Program-made: the position numbers and the translations under genes | Notes under the pieces: model-generated | Database searches by the model: none | The model's input: the letters and a program-made list of their open reading frames with translations, nothing else | Told to the model about the DNA's origin: nothing | From: Dillenia suffruticosa | Lineage: Eukaryota > Streptophyta > Magnoliopsida > Dilleniales > Dilleniaceae | Reading direction: 5' to 3' | Length of the DNA: 64,000 nt | NCBI GenBank assembly: GCA_033439265.1 | Contig: JAVTVX010000031.1 | Coordinates: forward strand, 2,403,501-2,467,500 | Shown here: one piece after another, positions 24,201 to 30,301 of the stretch | How the letters are laid out: each line of letters opens with the position of its first letter | Numbering within the stretch: the stretch's first letter is position 1

Positions 24201-27200
24201 CAACGTTTTCTTATATCCTCATCCTTTACAAGTATATTATTAGTTTCACTCTTAATACATCTAATGCCATTTAAATCTTTACCCTTTCTTTCCCTTAACT
24301 TAGCAATTCTGTAGATCTCTCTCTCCTTCTTTAGTCTCCAATCTCTTGTATAGTTCATTATACATCTTGCTCTTTGACTCTTGAATAATCTTTTTCACTT
24401 TTTTTTTCGTATTTTTGTATTTGTCATATGTATCGCTACTGCTATTACCTTTAACATTCCTATAACACTCTCGTTTGGTATGGATAGCCATTTGAATTTC
24501 TTCGTTCCATCACCATGATTCTTTACCTGTTGGGGCTTGACCCTTAGATATACCAAGAACCTCTTTACCTACATTCATAATGTTAGTAGATATCTCTTTC
24601 CACATTGTTTCCGAATCATTATTAGTAGACCAATTTGACACTTGAATTAATTTATCTCTAATTGTCGTTATCTTTTCTCCCTTCAAATTCCACCACTTAA
24701 TTCTTGGCTCTACAAATGGGCGGTACTTCTTCCGCCTTTTAGACACGCGTATATCTAAAATTAGGAGTCTATGCTGAGTTGCCACACTCTCTCCTGGTAT
24801 AACCTTGTAATCCTTACAAGTCATTTTGTCACCACTTCAGTGAGAAAGAAATCTATTTGGCTTGCATTAGATCCACTTCTATATGTAACTAAGTGTGTTT
24901 ATCTTTTCTTAAAAGTAGTGTTTATAACTATTAAATCGAATGCTGTGGCAAATTCTAAAATGGTATCCCCTGCCTCATTCTCACTTCTGAATCCAAAGTT
25001 GCCATGTACGGTTTCGAATCATTCGTTTCTTGCTCCTACATGTCTATTTAAGTCTCCTCCAATAAATAGTTTCTTACTACTAGGTATGATTTGTATAAAT
25101 TTATCTAAATCTTTGCAAAATTGTTTGTTACTAATTGCATTTACACCTATTTGGGGCGCATACACACTGAATATATTAACTATATTTTCCCCATTTACTA
25201 ACTTGACAAGTATAATTCTATTTTCTTTCTTTCTTATCTCTATCATATCATCTAACAGAGTTTTATGTATAATTATTCCTACCCCATTCTTACTCCTATC
25301 TCTTCCTGTGTACCAAAATTTATAACCATACGGCTCTACTACTCTGGCTTTCTTCCCGACCCACTTAGTTTCTTGAAAACACATGATATGAATTTTTCGT
25401 CTATCCATTATTTCTCCAATCTCTCCTAACTTACCGGTCAAAGATCCTATATTCCAAGTGACTAAACGAATCCTATTTTCATGGATTAACTTATTTACCC
25501 GCACCCTAGTATCCCTTGTTAACTTGTCGTTACATTCGGGATTTGATGTAGCACGTCGTGAAGGGGAAACGCACCAAAAGTATTTATATATCTGTCTTTC
25601 ATCTTTCATTTGACAAAAGATTTTACATTGGTTGTCGACTTACCGCAACTCTACTTCTTTACCCAGTCTTGGGACCGGCCGTGGCGGAATTCTTAAAATA
25701 ATGATATATAAAAACGAATTAGGTGAAAAGATAACTACTAGTAATAAGTAAATACATAAATGAATAAATAAATAGATATTAAAATGATATGTATATATAT
25801 GAAGTAGTAAGAGTAATAATAGTAATAATACAAGTAATAATAATAGGGATATTGTTAATAACACTAATAATTATACTATTGTTGATACTAATATTGTTAT
25901 TAATAATATTAAATATGGTAGTATTCCTAAATGGTAATAATACGGACACTAATAATGGTAGTATTACTATTAATGGTAAGATTATTAAGACCAAATAGTG
26001 CTATCAGCACTGGACAGGGAAGAGGGGAGGGAGGCAGAGAGAGAAGGCAGGCGACAGAGGAAGAGGACGACTGAGGCAGAGGGTAGCGGGAAGCAAAGGG
26101 CATGGAGGAGTTCTTGCCGGGATTGGGAAATTCAACGGAGATGCAGTGGTAGGTCTCTTGTCGGGGTCAGCGAGGGGAAAGGGAGGCAAGGAGCAGGTGG
26201 GGTCGAAAGATCAGATCTGCATTTCCGGCAAGATTTGGGGCTTTCGAGGGCTTACGAGGGCAGATCTTGGCTGGATCGTGTGGTGGGAGAAGGGATCTGG
26301 TTCGTCTAGGGGTCGGGGTGAGAGAGAGAGAGAGATTGCAAGATAGAGATAGAGAGGGCTTAGGGGGTGGGTTTTTGAATTGGAAAGAGAAGGGGATCGA
26401 GGTAAGGAGAATAGAGAGGTTACGAGAGAGAGGCGGAGAGTGTGCGAAGAGTGCAGATCTGGAAGGGACAGATCTGCACGGGTCAAGGCGAGGACCAGAT
26501 GCAAGTTTTCGACGATATGAATTTGGAGGTACAGATTTGGGTTGACGTGGGGCGAATCTAGGTATATAGAAATGCAAATAGAGAGAGATTGAAGAGAAGG
26601 TAGGGAAGGAAGGTAGCAGGCGATAAGTAGGACAGATCTGTAGTTTCTAAGGTATGGATCGGGGGTCTGGGTTGGTGGATGTTTAGATCCAGGAGCAAGC
26701 AGTAAGATAAGTTCAGAAGCGAAGGTAGACTGCTTGCGAAGGTAGGGAGAAAAGCGGAGGGAGGTAGGGAAGGAGAGCAAGAGAGGGAGGGAGGGACAGA
26801 GAGTAAGAGTAAGAGTACTTACCTGATCGAGCAGCGTAAGAGAGCTGCTCAAACCGTCTAGCGAGAGATCTGGCTGGTCCAGTACTAATTTCATCTTCCT
26901 GACAAATTCTTCTACTTAGCACCCTGCTGCTTTTAGCTCGTGGGGAGACCACTTGGCGCGTTTAGTTTTTTTCTCTTTCCAAATTAAGAAAAGTTACAGT
27001 GCTGTTGTCAATGCCTTGGTAATCCACGGTTTAGATTGTTCAGCATTCAATTTTAATACTTTGTAGAGTCATAAACATCTTTTCTTTGAAAAGTTAATTT
27101 AAAAAAATATACCAGAACTCAACTTCAAGTATATGCCTAAAAAATTACATACAATAAACAAAAATGTAAAGATAAAATTATAAAAATAAAATACAATTTT

Positions 27201-29456
27201 TTAGTGAAAATTTTTAACTTACAAGAGAGCACAAATAATATGCACAATCATCTTTCCTGCAGCGGTTAAGTTGCTCCTGTGGTGACGTAGAGGTCATGGT
27301 TTGAAGTGTGGAAATAGTCTCTATGCAAAAATGCAAGGGGAAGGCTGCGTACATATTTGTCCACTCTTCCCCTACCCCCGCATTAAGCCGGGGAGCACTT
27401 TGCGCATCGAGTGAGCCTTTTTTTATCTTTCCTGCAGCAAACTGCGGGTAGAAACCTAGTATTTACTAATTTGATCTTCCTAACAAAATTTTCTACTCAG
27501 CACCCTGTTGATTTTAGCTCACTGGGAGACCTCTTGGCACGTTTAGTTTTTTATTTTTTCTCTCCAAATAAAGTTACAGTGCTGTTGTCAATGCCTTGGT
27601 AATCCACGGTTTAGATTGTTTTGAATATGATAAGGACCATTTACATGCTACTTGAGTTTACTGGTTTTAACCGTAGTTACAGTTTATATTTCATTATTTG
27701 TAATATTATTCTTATGTCCTCAAGTGCGATTTTGAGCCATTTTATAACCACCATGTACCTGTGATGGAGGAGTTGTTTTTAAATCTTTTGGTTGGTACTA
27801 TTAAATAAAATTGCAGTTGGGTTGTACCTGAAAATAAGTAATAATATGGATACTAAACCTGGATTGGTCATTTTGCGATAACAAAAGTGAAGAATGGGAA
27901 ACGTGGCAACTAAGGTGTAACATGTGATATTGCTATGAGTACATCATATGGGAGTCATGTTTCGAAATAACTCAAAAAAACAAAAAAATTTTTAAAATAA
28001 CCAAAACGGAAAAATATTTCCATTTCTGACCCGCATTTGTCGGGAGTTGAAGACGTGACACAGTGTGTCGCGTCTTTAACCCGCGACAAAGTCCCCAGAG
28101 AGAGAGAGAGAGAGAGGAGTGGGGAGGGGGGGTGGAGGGGGGAGGGAGGGAGGGCGAGATAGAGGGGAGAGACAGAGGGGAGGCGGCAGGGGGCGGACCC
28201 TCTGTCTCTCTCTCCCTCCTCCCTCCACCCCCCGCCGCCTCCCTTCTGTCTCTCCCTCCCTCCCCCCTCCCCCCCCCCCCCGCGGCCCTCCCCCCTCTCG
28301 CTCCCTCCCCCCTCTGCACCCCGCCACGCCCCTCCCCTCTCTCCTTCCCCCCGCCGCGCTCCTCCCCTCTTTCTCTCTCTCCCTCCCCCGACAGACCCCC
28401 CGCCGCCCTCCCCTCTCTCTCCCTCCCTCCCCCTCCGCGGCCCTCCCCTCTCTCTCTCCCTCCCCCCACGGCACCCCACCGCGGTCCTCCCCTCTCTCCT
28501 TCCCCCCTCTGCCCCCCCGCCGCACTCCTCCCTCCCCCCTCTACCCCCCGCCACTCTCTCCCTCCCCCGTGGACTCCTCTCTCTCTCTCTCTCTCTCTAG
28601 GGACTTTGTCGCGGGTTGAAGACGCGACACTATGTCGCATCTTTAACTCCCGACAAATGCAGGTCAGAAACGGAAATATTTTTCCGTTTGGGTTATTTTA
28701 AAATTTTTTTTTTCAAGTTATTTCGGAACATGACTCCGTCATATGGCACTTGTGACTTTGCCGCCTTTGCAAATTGATATAGATTTGATGTTTGATAGTT
28801 ACTGCTACCTTATTTGAATAGTTTCATGTGGTTCTTTTTCCACAAATGAAATATTTTTCTATAATGTAGAGAAATTGATTTGTTCTGTTGTCTTTTCTGC
28901 ACAGATCCAGATGATCCTCTGAAGACCACTGATCAGACCAGGCGCCTAGGCCTAATTGTATGTCTTACAACAGAGTTATTTGTTTTGTTCTTCCATGCAT
29001 CTATGCCCTAAAACAACCACCCCATTCCACACATAAAATTCGTAAAGGAACTGGCTGCCTATTTACTTATCTATCTGCAGCAAATCCTTTGTAGCATGCC
29101 TGTTGATCTTTAGACCGAGAGCCTTTGGGTCCAAGTCATACGTGGTTCTCCTCTGTTGACCTGAGGCCTTGAGTTTGAACTCCTGTCCCCCCTCCCCATG
29201 GCAATTCTCTCCTTTAAACCAAAAAATAAAAAAAAGGAAATAAATGCCCGTGGATTGCTAGTATTGAAATCGTGAGAAAGAAAATATTGTCAGTGTTTTT
29301 TCTTTCTGTCTTTTCTTTTTTGGGGTTTTAGAAGAGCAACACATCTAAGATGTGGTAATTTTGCAGGTTTGTAGAGGGACTGCAGTGATGCTTGTGTCAC
29401 CAACTGATGGCACAGATGAGATTGCCAACCCTTTTATTCAGTCGGATGGGGCATAG
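2392..29456 (+). CDS. LSM7: LSM7, U6 snRNA-associated Sm-like protein (five coding exons)
   Basis: LSm7 is a subunit of the heteroheptameric Lsm rings: nuclear LSm2-8, which binds the U6 snRNA 3' end in splicing, and cytoplasmic LSm1-7, which acts in mRNA decapping and decay. Joining 2392-2394, 2488-2569, 16814-16885, 28905-28957 and 29367-29456 gives 99 residues and a TAG stop, the length I know for plant LSM7. The Sm1 motif covers about residues 13-50 ([24 protein letters not shown]) and Sm2 about 66-82 ([17 protein letters not shown]). Splice phases agree at every junction. Introns are 93, 14,244, 12,019 and 409 nt; the two large ones are full of transposons. No stop or frameshift is present, so the gene looks functional. 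Only the first three-base exon is uncertain, because it needs a GC donor. Confidence 0.93.
2488..2569 (+). CDS. LSM7: LSM7 coding exon 2
   Basis: Starts after TTTTGCAG and encodes [15 protein letters not shown] onward to TGGRQ, the N-terminal helix and first strands of the Sm fold. It ends AGGCAAG|GTATTT in phase 1. Confidence 0.93.
2570..3354 (+). other. start of LSM7 intron 2, no gene
   Basis: Intronic sequence with no recognisable coding region. A short open frame on the minus strand around 2909-3139 resembles nothing I know. Confidence 0.6.
3360..3557 (+). repeat. two-copy tandem repeat in intron 2
   Basis: Copies at 3360-3442 and 3467-3557 share AACAAGGCA, GTATTGATGGCTTAAGTA and CATTC.TCAAGCCTTAAAGGGGG. 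Both lie in one open frame on the + strand whose two copies read [16 protein letters not shown] and [17 protein letters not shown] substitution pattern that preserves the frame may be chance; no function is assigned. Confidence 0.75.
3755..3991 (+). mobile_element. L1-type LINE remnant: endonuclease start joined to 3' tail
   Basis: From 3755 the frame reads MKMLGWNVR then, after small shifts, a run like GKRERIGG and IASHET, resembling the start of plant L1 endonucleases (family form MKILSWNVRGLG). Within 100 bases this gives way to a T-rich 3' UTR and a poly(A) tract (3961-3991). The rest of ORF2 is absent, so this is an internally deleted copy or a chance junction of two fragments. Confidence 0.5.
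4080..4760 (-). mobile_element. L1-type LINE reverse transcriptase fragment
   Basis: The minus strand reads [18 protein letters not shown] then [19 protein letters not shown] and PIPK, matching the region after the polymerase core of plant L1 elements (family form KLASWKRQYLSKGGRLTLIK, SLPTYFLSLFPIP). A 24-bp unit is duplicated in tandem at 4500-4543, repeating the YLAEEGR-like stretch. The frame is broken elsewhere, so this is a dead fragment. Confidence 0.6.
4761..6399. other. intron 2 sequence, no gene
   Basis: No coding region recognised. It contains a TA repeat (about 5409-5436), a second TA stretch near 5520 and a poly(A) run (about 5665-5686), which may mark an old retroposon end, but I see no body attached to it. 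Confidence 0.55.
6400..7760 (-). mobile_element. L1-type LINE reverse transcriptase remnant
   Basis: Read on the minus strand with many frameshifts: [11 protein letters not shown] near 7600 matches the L1 palm motif (GIVCKLDYEKA), a stretch near 7270-7350 reads [11 protein letters not shown] (family LFIMAMEALSRLI), and 6780-6900 reads [17 protein letters not shown] followed by [11 protein letters not shown] (family SLPTYFLSLFPIP, RLEKLQRDFLW). Order and spacing fit one decayed L1 ORF2. It could belong to the same element as 4080-4760, split by later insertions. Confidence 0.6.
7761..8595. other. intron 2 sequence, no gene
   Basis: No recognisable gene or element. It includes a tract with several AATTAGGGTTTA-like phrases near 8205-8245. 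Confidence 0.5.
8596..9675 (+). repeat. gypsy LTR, forward copy (internally deleted)
   Basis: It matches the reverse complement of 14,214-15,958 from ACCATGATTTTA at one end to TCATCACAG at the other. About 0.8 kb present in the reverse copy (roughly 14,390-15,120) is missing here between about 9420 and 9495. It ends CA just before the primer binding site. Confidence 0.65.
9677..9691 (+). other. gypsy primer binding site
   Basis: TTGGTATTAGAGTCC matches the initiator-tRNA-Met type site of plant gypsy elements (TGGTATCAGAGCC) with a few substitutions. It lies directly after the LTR end. The reverse copy has TTGATACCAGAATCC at the equivalent place (14,198-14,212). Confidence 0.7.
9812..11040 (+). 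pseudogene. gypsy gag, broken
   Basis: The start at 9812 matches the gag start of the reverse copy at 14,093 (MIK in both). After frameshifts the sequence reads a Retrotrans_gag-type core near 10,330-10,580 ([39 protein letters not shown]) and a zinc-knuckle region near 10,865-10,970 (CSNCQ, then [12 protein letters not shown]). Stops and frameshifts disable it. Confidence 0.65.
11054..11350 (+). pseudogene. gypsy aspartic protease fragment
   Basis: One open frame includes [13 protein letters not shown], the active-site Asp motif of plant gypsy retropepsins, then PLEQWLWVV. In a full element this would release mature proteins from the polyprotein. A stop at 11,348 and the element junction at about 11,410 end it. 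Confidence 0.75.
11423..11966 (-). pseudogene. gypsy pol fragment: post-protease spacer and reverse transcriptase fingers
   Basis: The upper frame reads [20 protein letters not shown], then [19 protein letters not shown], the usual approach to gypsy reverse transcriptase. The lower frame reads [28 protein letters not shown] and [13 protein letters not shown] (family DLRSGYHQIRI; the polymerase aspartate D of DLRSGY survives as LDHISGY), ending in VLPFGL. A frame break separates the two parts, and everything downstream is missing. Confidence 0.8.
12068..12366 (+). mobile_element. 5'-truncated RTE-type LINE 3' end nested in the gypsy element
   Basis: A 299-base insert flanked by perfect 17-bp copies of TGTCCTGGTGGTGAAAA (12,051-12,067 and 12,367-12,383). 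Its 3' end reads CTCTAAATAGTGGGATTAAA and finishes GTTGTTGTTG, the short GTT-type tail of plant RTE elements. A TA run (about 12,255-12,290) lies inside. Intact duplications show that the insertion is younger than the gypsy copy. Confidence 0.8.
12440..12720 (-). pseudogene. gypsy protease remnant, reverse copy
   Basis: The minus strand reads [14 protein letters not shown] around 12,620-12,690, the counterpart of [12 protein letters not shown] in the forward copy. The S-G-A of the active-site loop is changed to P-D-T, so it would be inactive even without the other damage. It continues to the PLEQ region and matches the forward copy up to where that ends. Confidence 0.7.
12730..14093 (-). pseudogene. 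gypsy gag, reverse copy, broken
   Basis: Starts at 14,093 with [19 protein letters not shown], just inside the primer binding site. A second frame (about 13,961-13,671) reads [16 protein letters not shown] and [16 protein letters not shown]. The middle contains the gag core and the low end a proline/glutamine-rich stretch before protease. Several stops and frameshifts are present. Confidence 0.65.
14214..15958 (-). repeat. gypsy LTR, reverse copy
   Basis: The fuller of the two LTR copies, about 1.75 kb. It is the reverse complement of 8596-9675 and retains the ~0.8 kb missing there. The PBS-proximal end matches the forward LTR end (TCATCATAG against TCATCACAG). No target duplication is seen outside the two LTR outer ends. 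Confidence 0.65.
15959..16813 (+). other. end of LSM7 intron 2
   Basis: No gene recognised. It contains a (CT)n run (about 16,369-16,391) and ends in the pyrimidine-rich acceptor of exon 3. Confidence 0.6.
16814..16885 (+). CDS. LSM7: LSM7 coding exon 3
   Basis: Follows TTTTATTTTAG and encodes [20 protein letters not shown] then EFLR, the rest of the Sm1 motif including the conserved G-x-L-x-G-Y-D and N-L-V-L. The donor is AGAG|GTATGT, phase 1 on both sides. Confidence 0.95.
16886..19028 (+). other. start of LSM7 intron 3, simple repeats only
   Basis: No gene or element body identified. It holds short tracts: (TTTA)n near 17,668, poly(A) near 17,686, TAA near 18,224-18,242, GA runs near 18,632-18,650 and 18,766-18,783, and AATT/TAAT near 18,846-18,870. 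The phrase TCTCTCTCTAATTCACA occurs twice (near 18,184 and 18,362). Confidence 0.55.
19440..21960 (-). pseudogene. LINE A endonuclease-reverse transcriptase ORF, broken
   Basis: Endonuclease parts: [14 protein letters not shown] and [19 protein letters not shown] (21,845-21,582), then [14 protein letters not shown] and [12 protein letters not shown] (21,443-21,201). Reverse transcriptase parts: [15 protein letters not shown] and [13 protein letters not shown] (20,410-20,171), [35 protein letters not shown] (20,082-19,825; family box FADDIVL has become FVDNIIL). The C-terminal part near 19,700-19,540 resembles that of copy B. Many stops and shifts are present. Confidence 0.8.
22036..22072. repeat. 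inverted 5' segment of LINE A
   Basis: The reverse complement of this segment matches 21,976-22,011 closely (GTTAA.TTATCACTA then CGGGATCC), with a 24-base spacer. The inverted piece lies inside the LINE target duplication, so it formed during insertion or soon after. Confidence 0.75.
22088..22349 (-). other. possible antisense terminal exon between the two LINEs
   Basis: Higher-complexity sequence than its surroundings. On the minus strand, after a TTTACAACACAG acceptor-like site near 22,280, an open frame reads [20 protein letters not shown] and runs about 43 codons to a stop near 22,155. The phase is compatible with the donor of the antisense exon candidate at 26,823-27,040. I do not recognise the protein. 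Confidence 0.25.
22350..22470. repeat. repeat Y, copy 1
   Basis: About 120 bases that recur at 27,041-27,162 in the same orientation: CATTCAATTTTAATACTTT, CATAAA.ATCTTTTCTTTG, then CAAGTAT.TGCCTAAAAAAT. Copy 1 abuts the 3' end of LINE B. Confidence 0.8.
22477..25758 (-). mobile_element. RTE-type LINE, copy B, near full length
   Basis: A minus-strand element of about 3.2-3.3 kb, the usual RTE size. The 3' end (22,480-22,530) reads GGCCGATCCCAAATTTTGGG then AATAAGGCTCAG and a TTGTTATTG tail. The 5' region reaches at least 25,690. An AT-rich possible target duplication (AATGAACAAATAAACA at 22,461 and AATGAATAAATAAATA at 25,759) is weak. It lies in the same orientation as copy A, about 400 bases away. 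Confidence 0.8.
22980..25609 (-). pseudogene. LINE B endonuclease-reverse transcriptase ORF, broken
   Basis: The N-terminal APE-type endonuclease is open for 196 codons (25,609-25,019): [26 protein letters not shown] with its catalytic Glu, and GGDLNRHVG. The endonuclease end is at 24,824-24,510 ([18 protein letters not shown]). Linker and thumb-side frames follow (24,491-24,116). Reverse transcriptase: [31 protein letters not shown] (23,854-23,627), then [19 protein letters not shown] and [14 protein letters not shown] (23,620-23,258). The catalytic FADD box reads FADE. The C-terminal part [20 protein letters not shown] ends near 23,007. Better preserved than copy A but interrupted by stops and frameshifts. 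Confidence 0.88.
25759..25989. other. AT-rich trinucleotide-like stretch
   Basis: Imperfect TAA/AAT and TTA repeats with no coding sense. Long open frames on both strands reflect composition only. Confidence 0.7.
25990..26822. repeat. GA-rich (minus-strand CT-rich) block
   Basis: About 830 bases strongly purine-biased on the + strand, with GAGAGAGA runs (26,320-26,334) and several CAGATCTG-like phrases (near 26,213, 26,454 and 26,470). On the minus strand it follows a good splice donor (CAG|GTAAGT at 26,823/26,822), so it could be a CT-rich intron or leader. Composition differs sharply from the AT-rich surroundings. Confidence 0.6.
26823..27040 (-). pseudogene. repeat X, copy 1: antisense exon-like segment
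   Basis: The minus strand reads [16 protein letters not shown], then [20 protein letters not shown], and ends at a consensus donor TCAG|GTAAGT in phase 1. I do not recognise the protein. The segment up to about 26,886 recurs at 27,461-27,620, where the same frame has stops. It may be a captured gene fragment or a decayed antisense gene. Confidence 0.4.
27041..27162. repeat. repeat Y, copy 2
   Basis: Second copy of 22,350-22,470, same orientation. In this copy it directly abuts repeat X. Confidence 0.8.
27264..27424 (+). mobile_element. tRNA-derived SINE (Au-like)
   Basis: 161 bases starting GGTTAAGTTGCTCC (box A region), with AGGTCATGGTTTGAAGT (box B region), then AAATGCAAGGGGAAGGCTGC, GGGGAGCACTTTG and a T-run end. 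The layout and short T tail fit the widespread plant Au SINE family. Perfect 14-bp flanking repeats ATCTTTCCTGCAGC lie at 27,250-27,263 and 27,425-27,438. It would be transcribed by RNA polymerase III and mobilised by a LINE. Confidence 0.85.
27461..27620. repeat. repeat X, copy 2
   Basis: It matches 26,886-27,040 in the same orientation, sharing AGCACCCTG, TTTTAGCTC, TGGGGAGACC/TGGGAGACC and a long exact run (AAGTTACAGTGCTGTTGTCA and onward to TTAGATTGTT). The antisense frame that is open in copy 1 contains stops here. Confidence 0.85.
27621..27942 (+). other. intron 3 sequence between repeat X and the MULE-like element
   Basis: No gene or element recognised; ordinary intron-like sequence. 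Confidence 0.5.
27952..28737. mobile_element. foldback MULE-like non-autonomous element
   Basis: Terminal inverted repeats of about 160 bases (27,952-28,116 and 28,578-28,737) both run GAGTCATGTT.CGAAATAAC inward to AACCCGCGACAAAGTCCC and a GA run. Flanking copies of TCATATGG (27,944-27,951 and 28,739-28,746; 8/9 over nine bases) fit the 9-bp duplication of Mutator elements. The core is a short purine-rich piece and about 380 bases of CT-rich minisatellite. It encodes nothing. The outer sequence resembles the ends of the MULE at 30,311-36,367. Confidence 0.8.
28200..28577. repeat. CT-rich minisatellite core of the foldback element
   Basis: Imperfect units of roughly 40-50 bases built on CCTCCCCTCTCTCTCCCTCC separated by GC-rich joints such as CCGCCGC or CCGCGGCC. 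Long open frames across it on both strands are composition artefacts. Confidence 0.8.
28905..28957 (+). CDS. LSM7: LSM7 coding exon 4
   Basis: Follows TTTCTGCACAG and encodes [18 protein letters not shown], the variable loop and start of Sm2. It ends ATT|GTATGT in phase 0, only 168 bases downstream of the foldback MULE-like element. Confidence 0.95.
29367..29456 (+). CDS. LSM7: LSM7 coding exon 5 and stop
   Basis: Follows TAATTTTGCAG and encodes [20 protein letters not shown] then NPFIQSDGA and TAG, completing Sm2 and the short C-terminal tail. Confidence 0.95.
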   Translation, partial: VCRGTAVMLVSPTDGTDEIANPFIQSDGA

Positions 29457-30301
29457 ACTTGTATTCTAACCATGGTTTTGTTGAGTTGCCTTAAATTGAA
29501 AGTGCACATTAAACTTGGTTTGGTCATAGTAGCTGCCCTGCTTTAAGGGAGACTAGAAGTTTTTGTATCATCGGGGTTTCTACTACTGGGATCATGTAAT
29601 CAGACTAACAGGGGAAAAATAGTTTCATGCCTTGTGAGTTTATGTAATTGTTGGTGCCCAAAATTGTAATCAATTTTCTATATATCATGACATTTAGACA
29701 CTCATTTAGATATGCAAAATTTGGACTGATCTCATTTGTAATCACTTTCAGTGATAACATGGCAAACTTCTCATTATTAGTTTTGGTTTTGGAGAAAAAC
29801 ATCTTTGGGAGTTTATCTTCAGGAATTTCTTGAGAGATTACCAGGTAATTGGGGGGGGGGTGGATGGGTGGGGGTGTTTTTATATATATTTTTAAATGAG
29901 ATTTTTTTTGGCCGGGGGTGGGGGGGGGGGGGGGTTGAGTGGATTATTGCATTTTTCGTGCTACCACAGACCGACTCTAAATAAATTTAATCAAAACTAA
30001 AATTTATGTCTAGAATTGAATGAACCTGAGTTCTAGTATCAATAATAAAGTTTGATATGCAGTATAAATCAATGGAACTTGAATAATAAAATTATGATGA
30101 TTGGTAATAATATATTTCTATAGCTTAATACATGTATTTGCTAGATTTACTTTTTATTTTCATTTTTTTCACATGGAGCGATCGCTACACTATTTCTCTA
30201 GATCTACGAGGCAAAACAAAAGGAAAAAGAAGAAAGAAAAAAATTTGTGAGATCAAAATTTAGTGTAAAATACTCGTATTTTAGACTTTGTTAAAACCAT
30301 T
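29457..30301 (+). other. LSM7 3' UTR and downstream flank
   Basis: Transcribed 3' UTR is expected directly after the TAG, but I see no unambiguous poly(A) signal to fix its end. The region holds two long G tracts and otherwise AT-rich sequence without genes. Confidence 0.5.
29850..29934 (+). repeat. paired G-rich tracts
   Basis: Tracts at about 29,850-29,875 (ten Gs, then TGGATGGGTGGGGG) and 29,911-29,934 (CCGGGGGTGG then a long G run). Each has four or more G runs in close succession, so a G-quadruplex could form on the + strand. Confidence 0.6.

Noticed and set aside
24771-25325. 184-codon + strand frame, and similar + frames at 20,352-20,777 and 22,734-23,042
   Set aside because: These are antisense shadows of the LINE genes, which have clear endonuclease and reverse transcriptase motifs on the minus strand.
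26167-26894. 227-codon and 136-codon minus-strand frames
   Set aside because: They cross the GA-rich block and read through a consensus splice donor; composition-driven, and no protein family is recognisable.
26886-27620. Repeat X pair as LTRs of a miniature LTR retrotransposon
   Set aside because: The repeats lack TG...CA ends, and no primer site or polypurine tract lies between them; a tandem duplication explains them better.
28063-28701. Long overlapping open frames (150-220 codons) on both strands
   Set aside because: They translate a CT/GA-rich minisatellite inside the foldback element into low-complexity Pro/Ser/Leu or Gly/Arg/Glu runs; no stop codons arise because of composition.
29100-29225. 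SINE-like or tRNA-like piece in LSM7 intron 4
   Set aside because: Two box-B-like phrases (GGGTCCAAGTC, GAGTTTGAACTCC) but no box A, tail or flanking duplication.
2488-29456. LSM7 as a retrocopy or pseudogene
   Set aside because: Exons are split by canonical splice sites in matching phases and the reading frame is intact to a proper stop.
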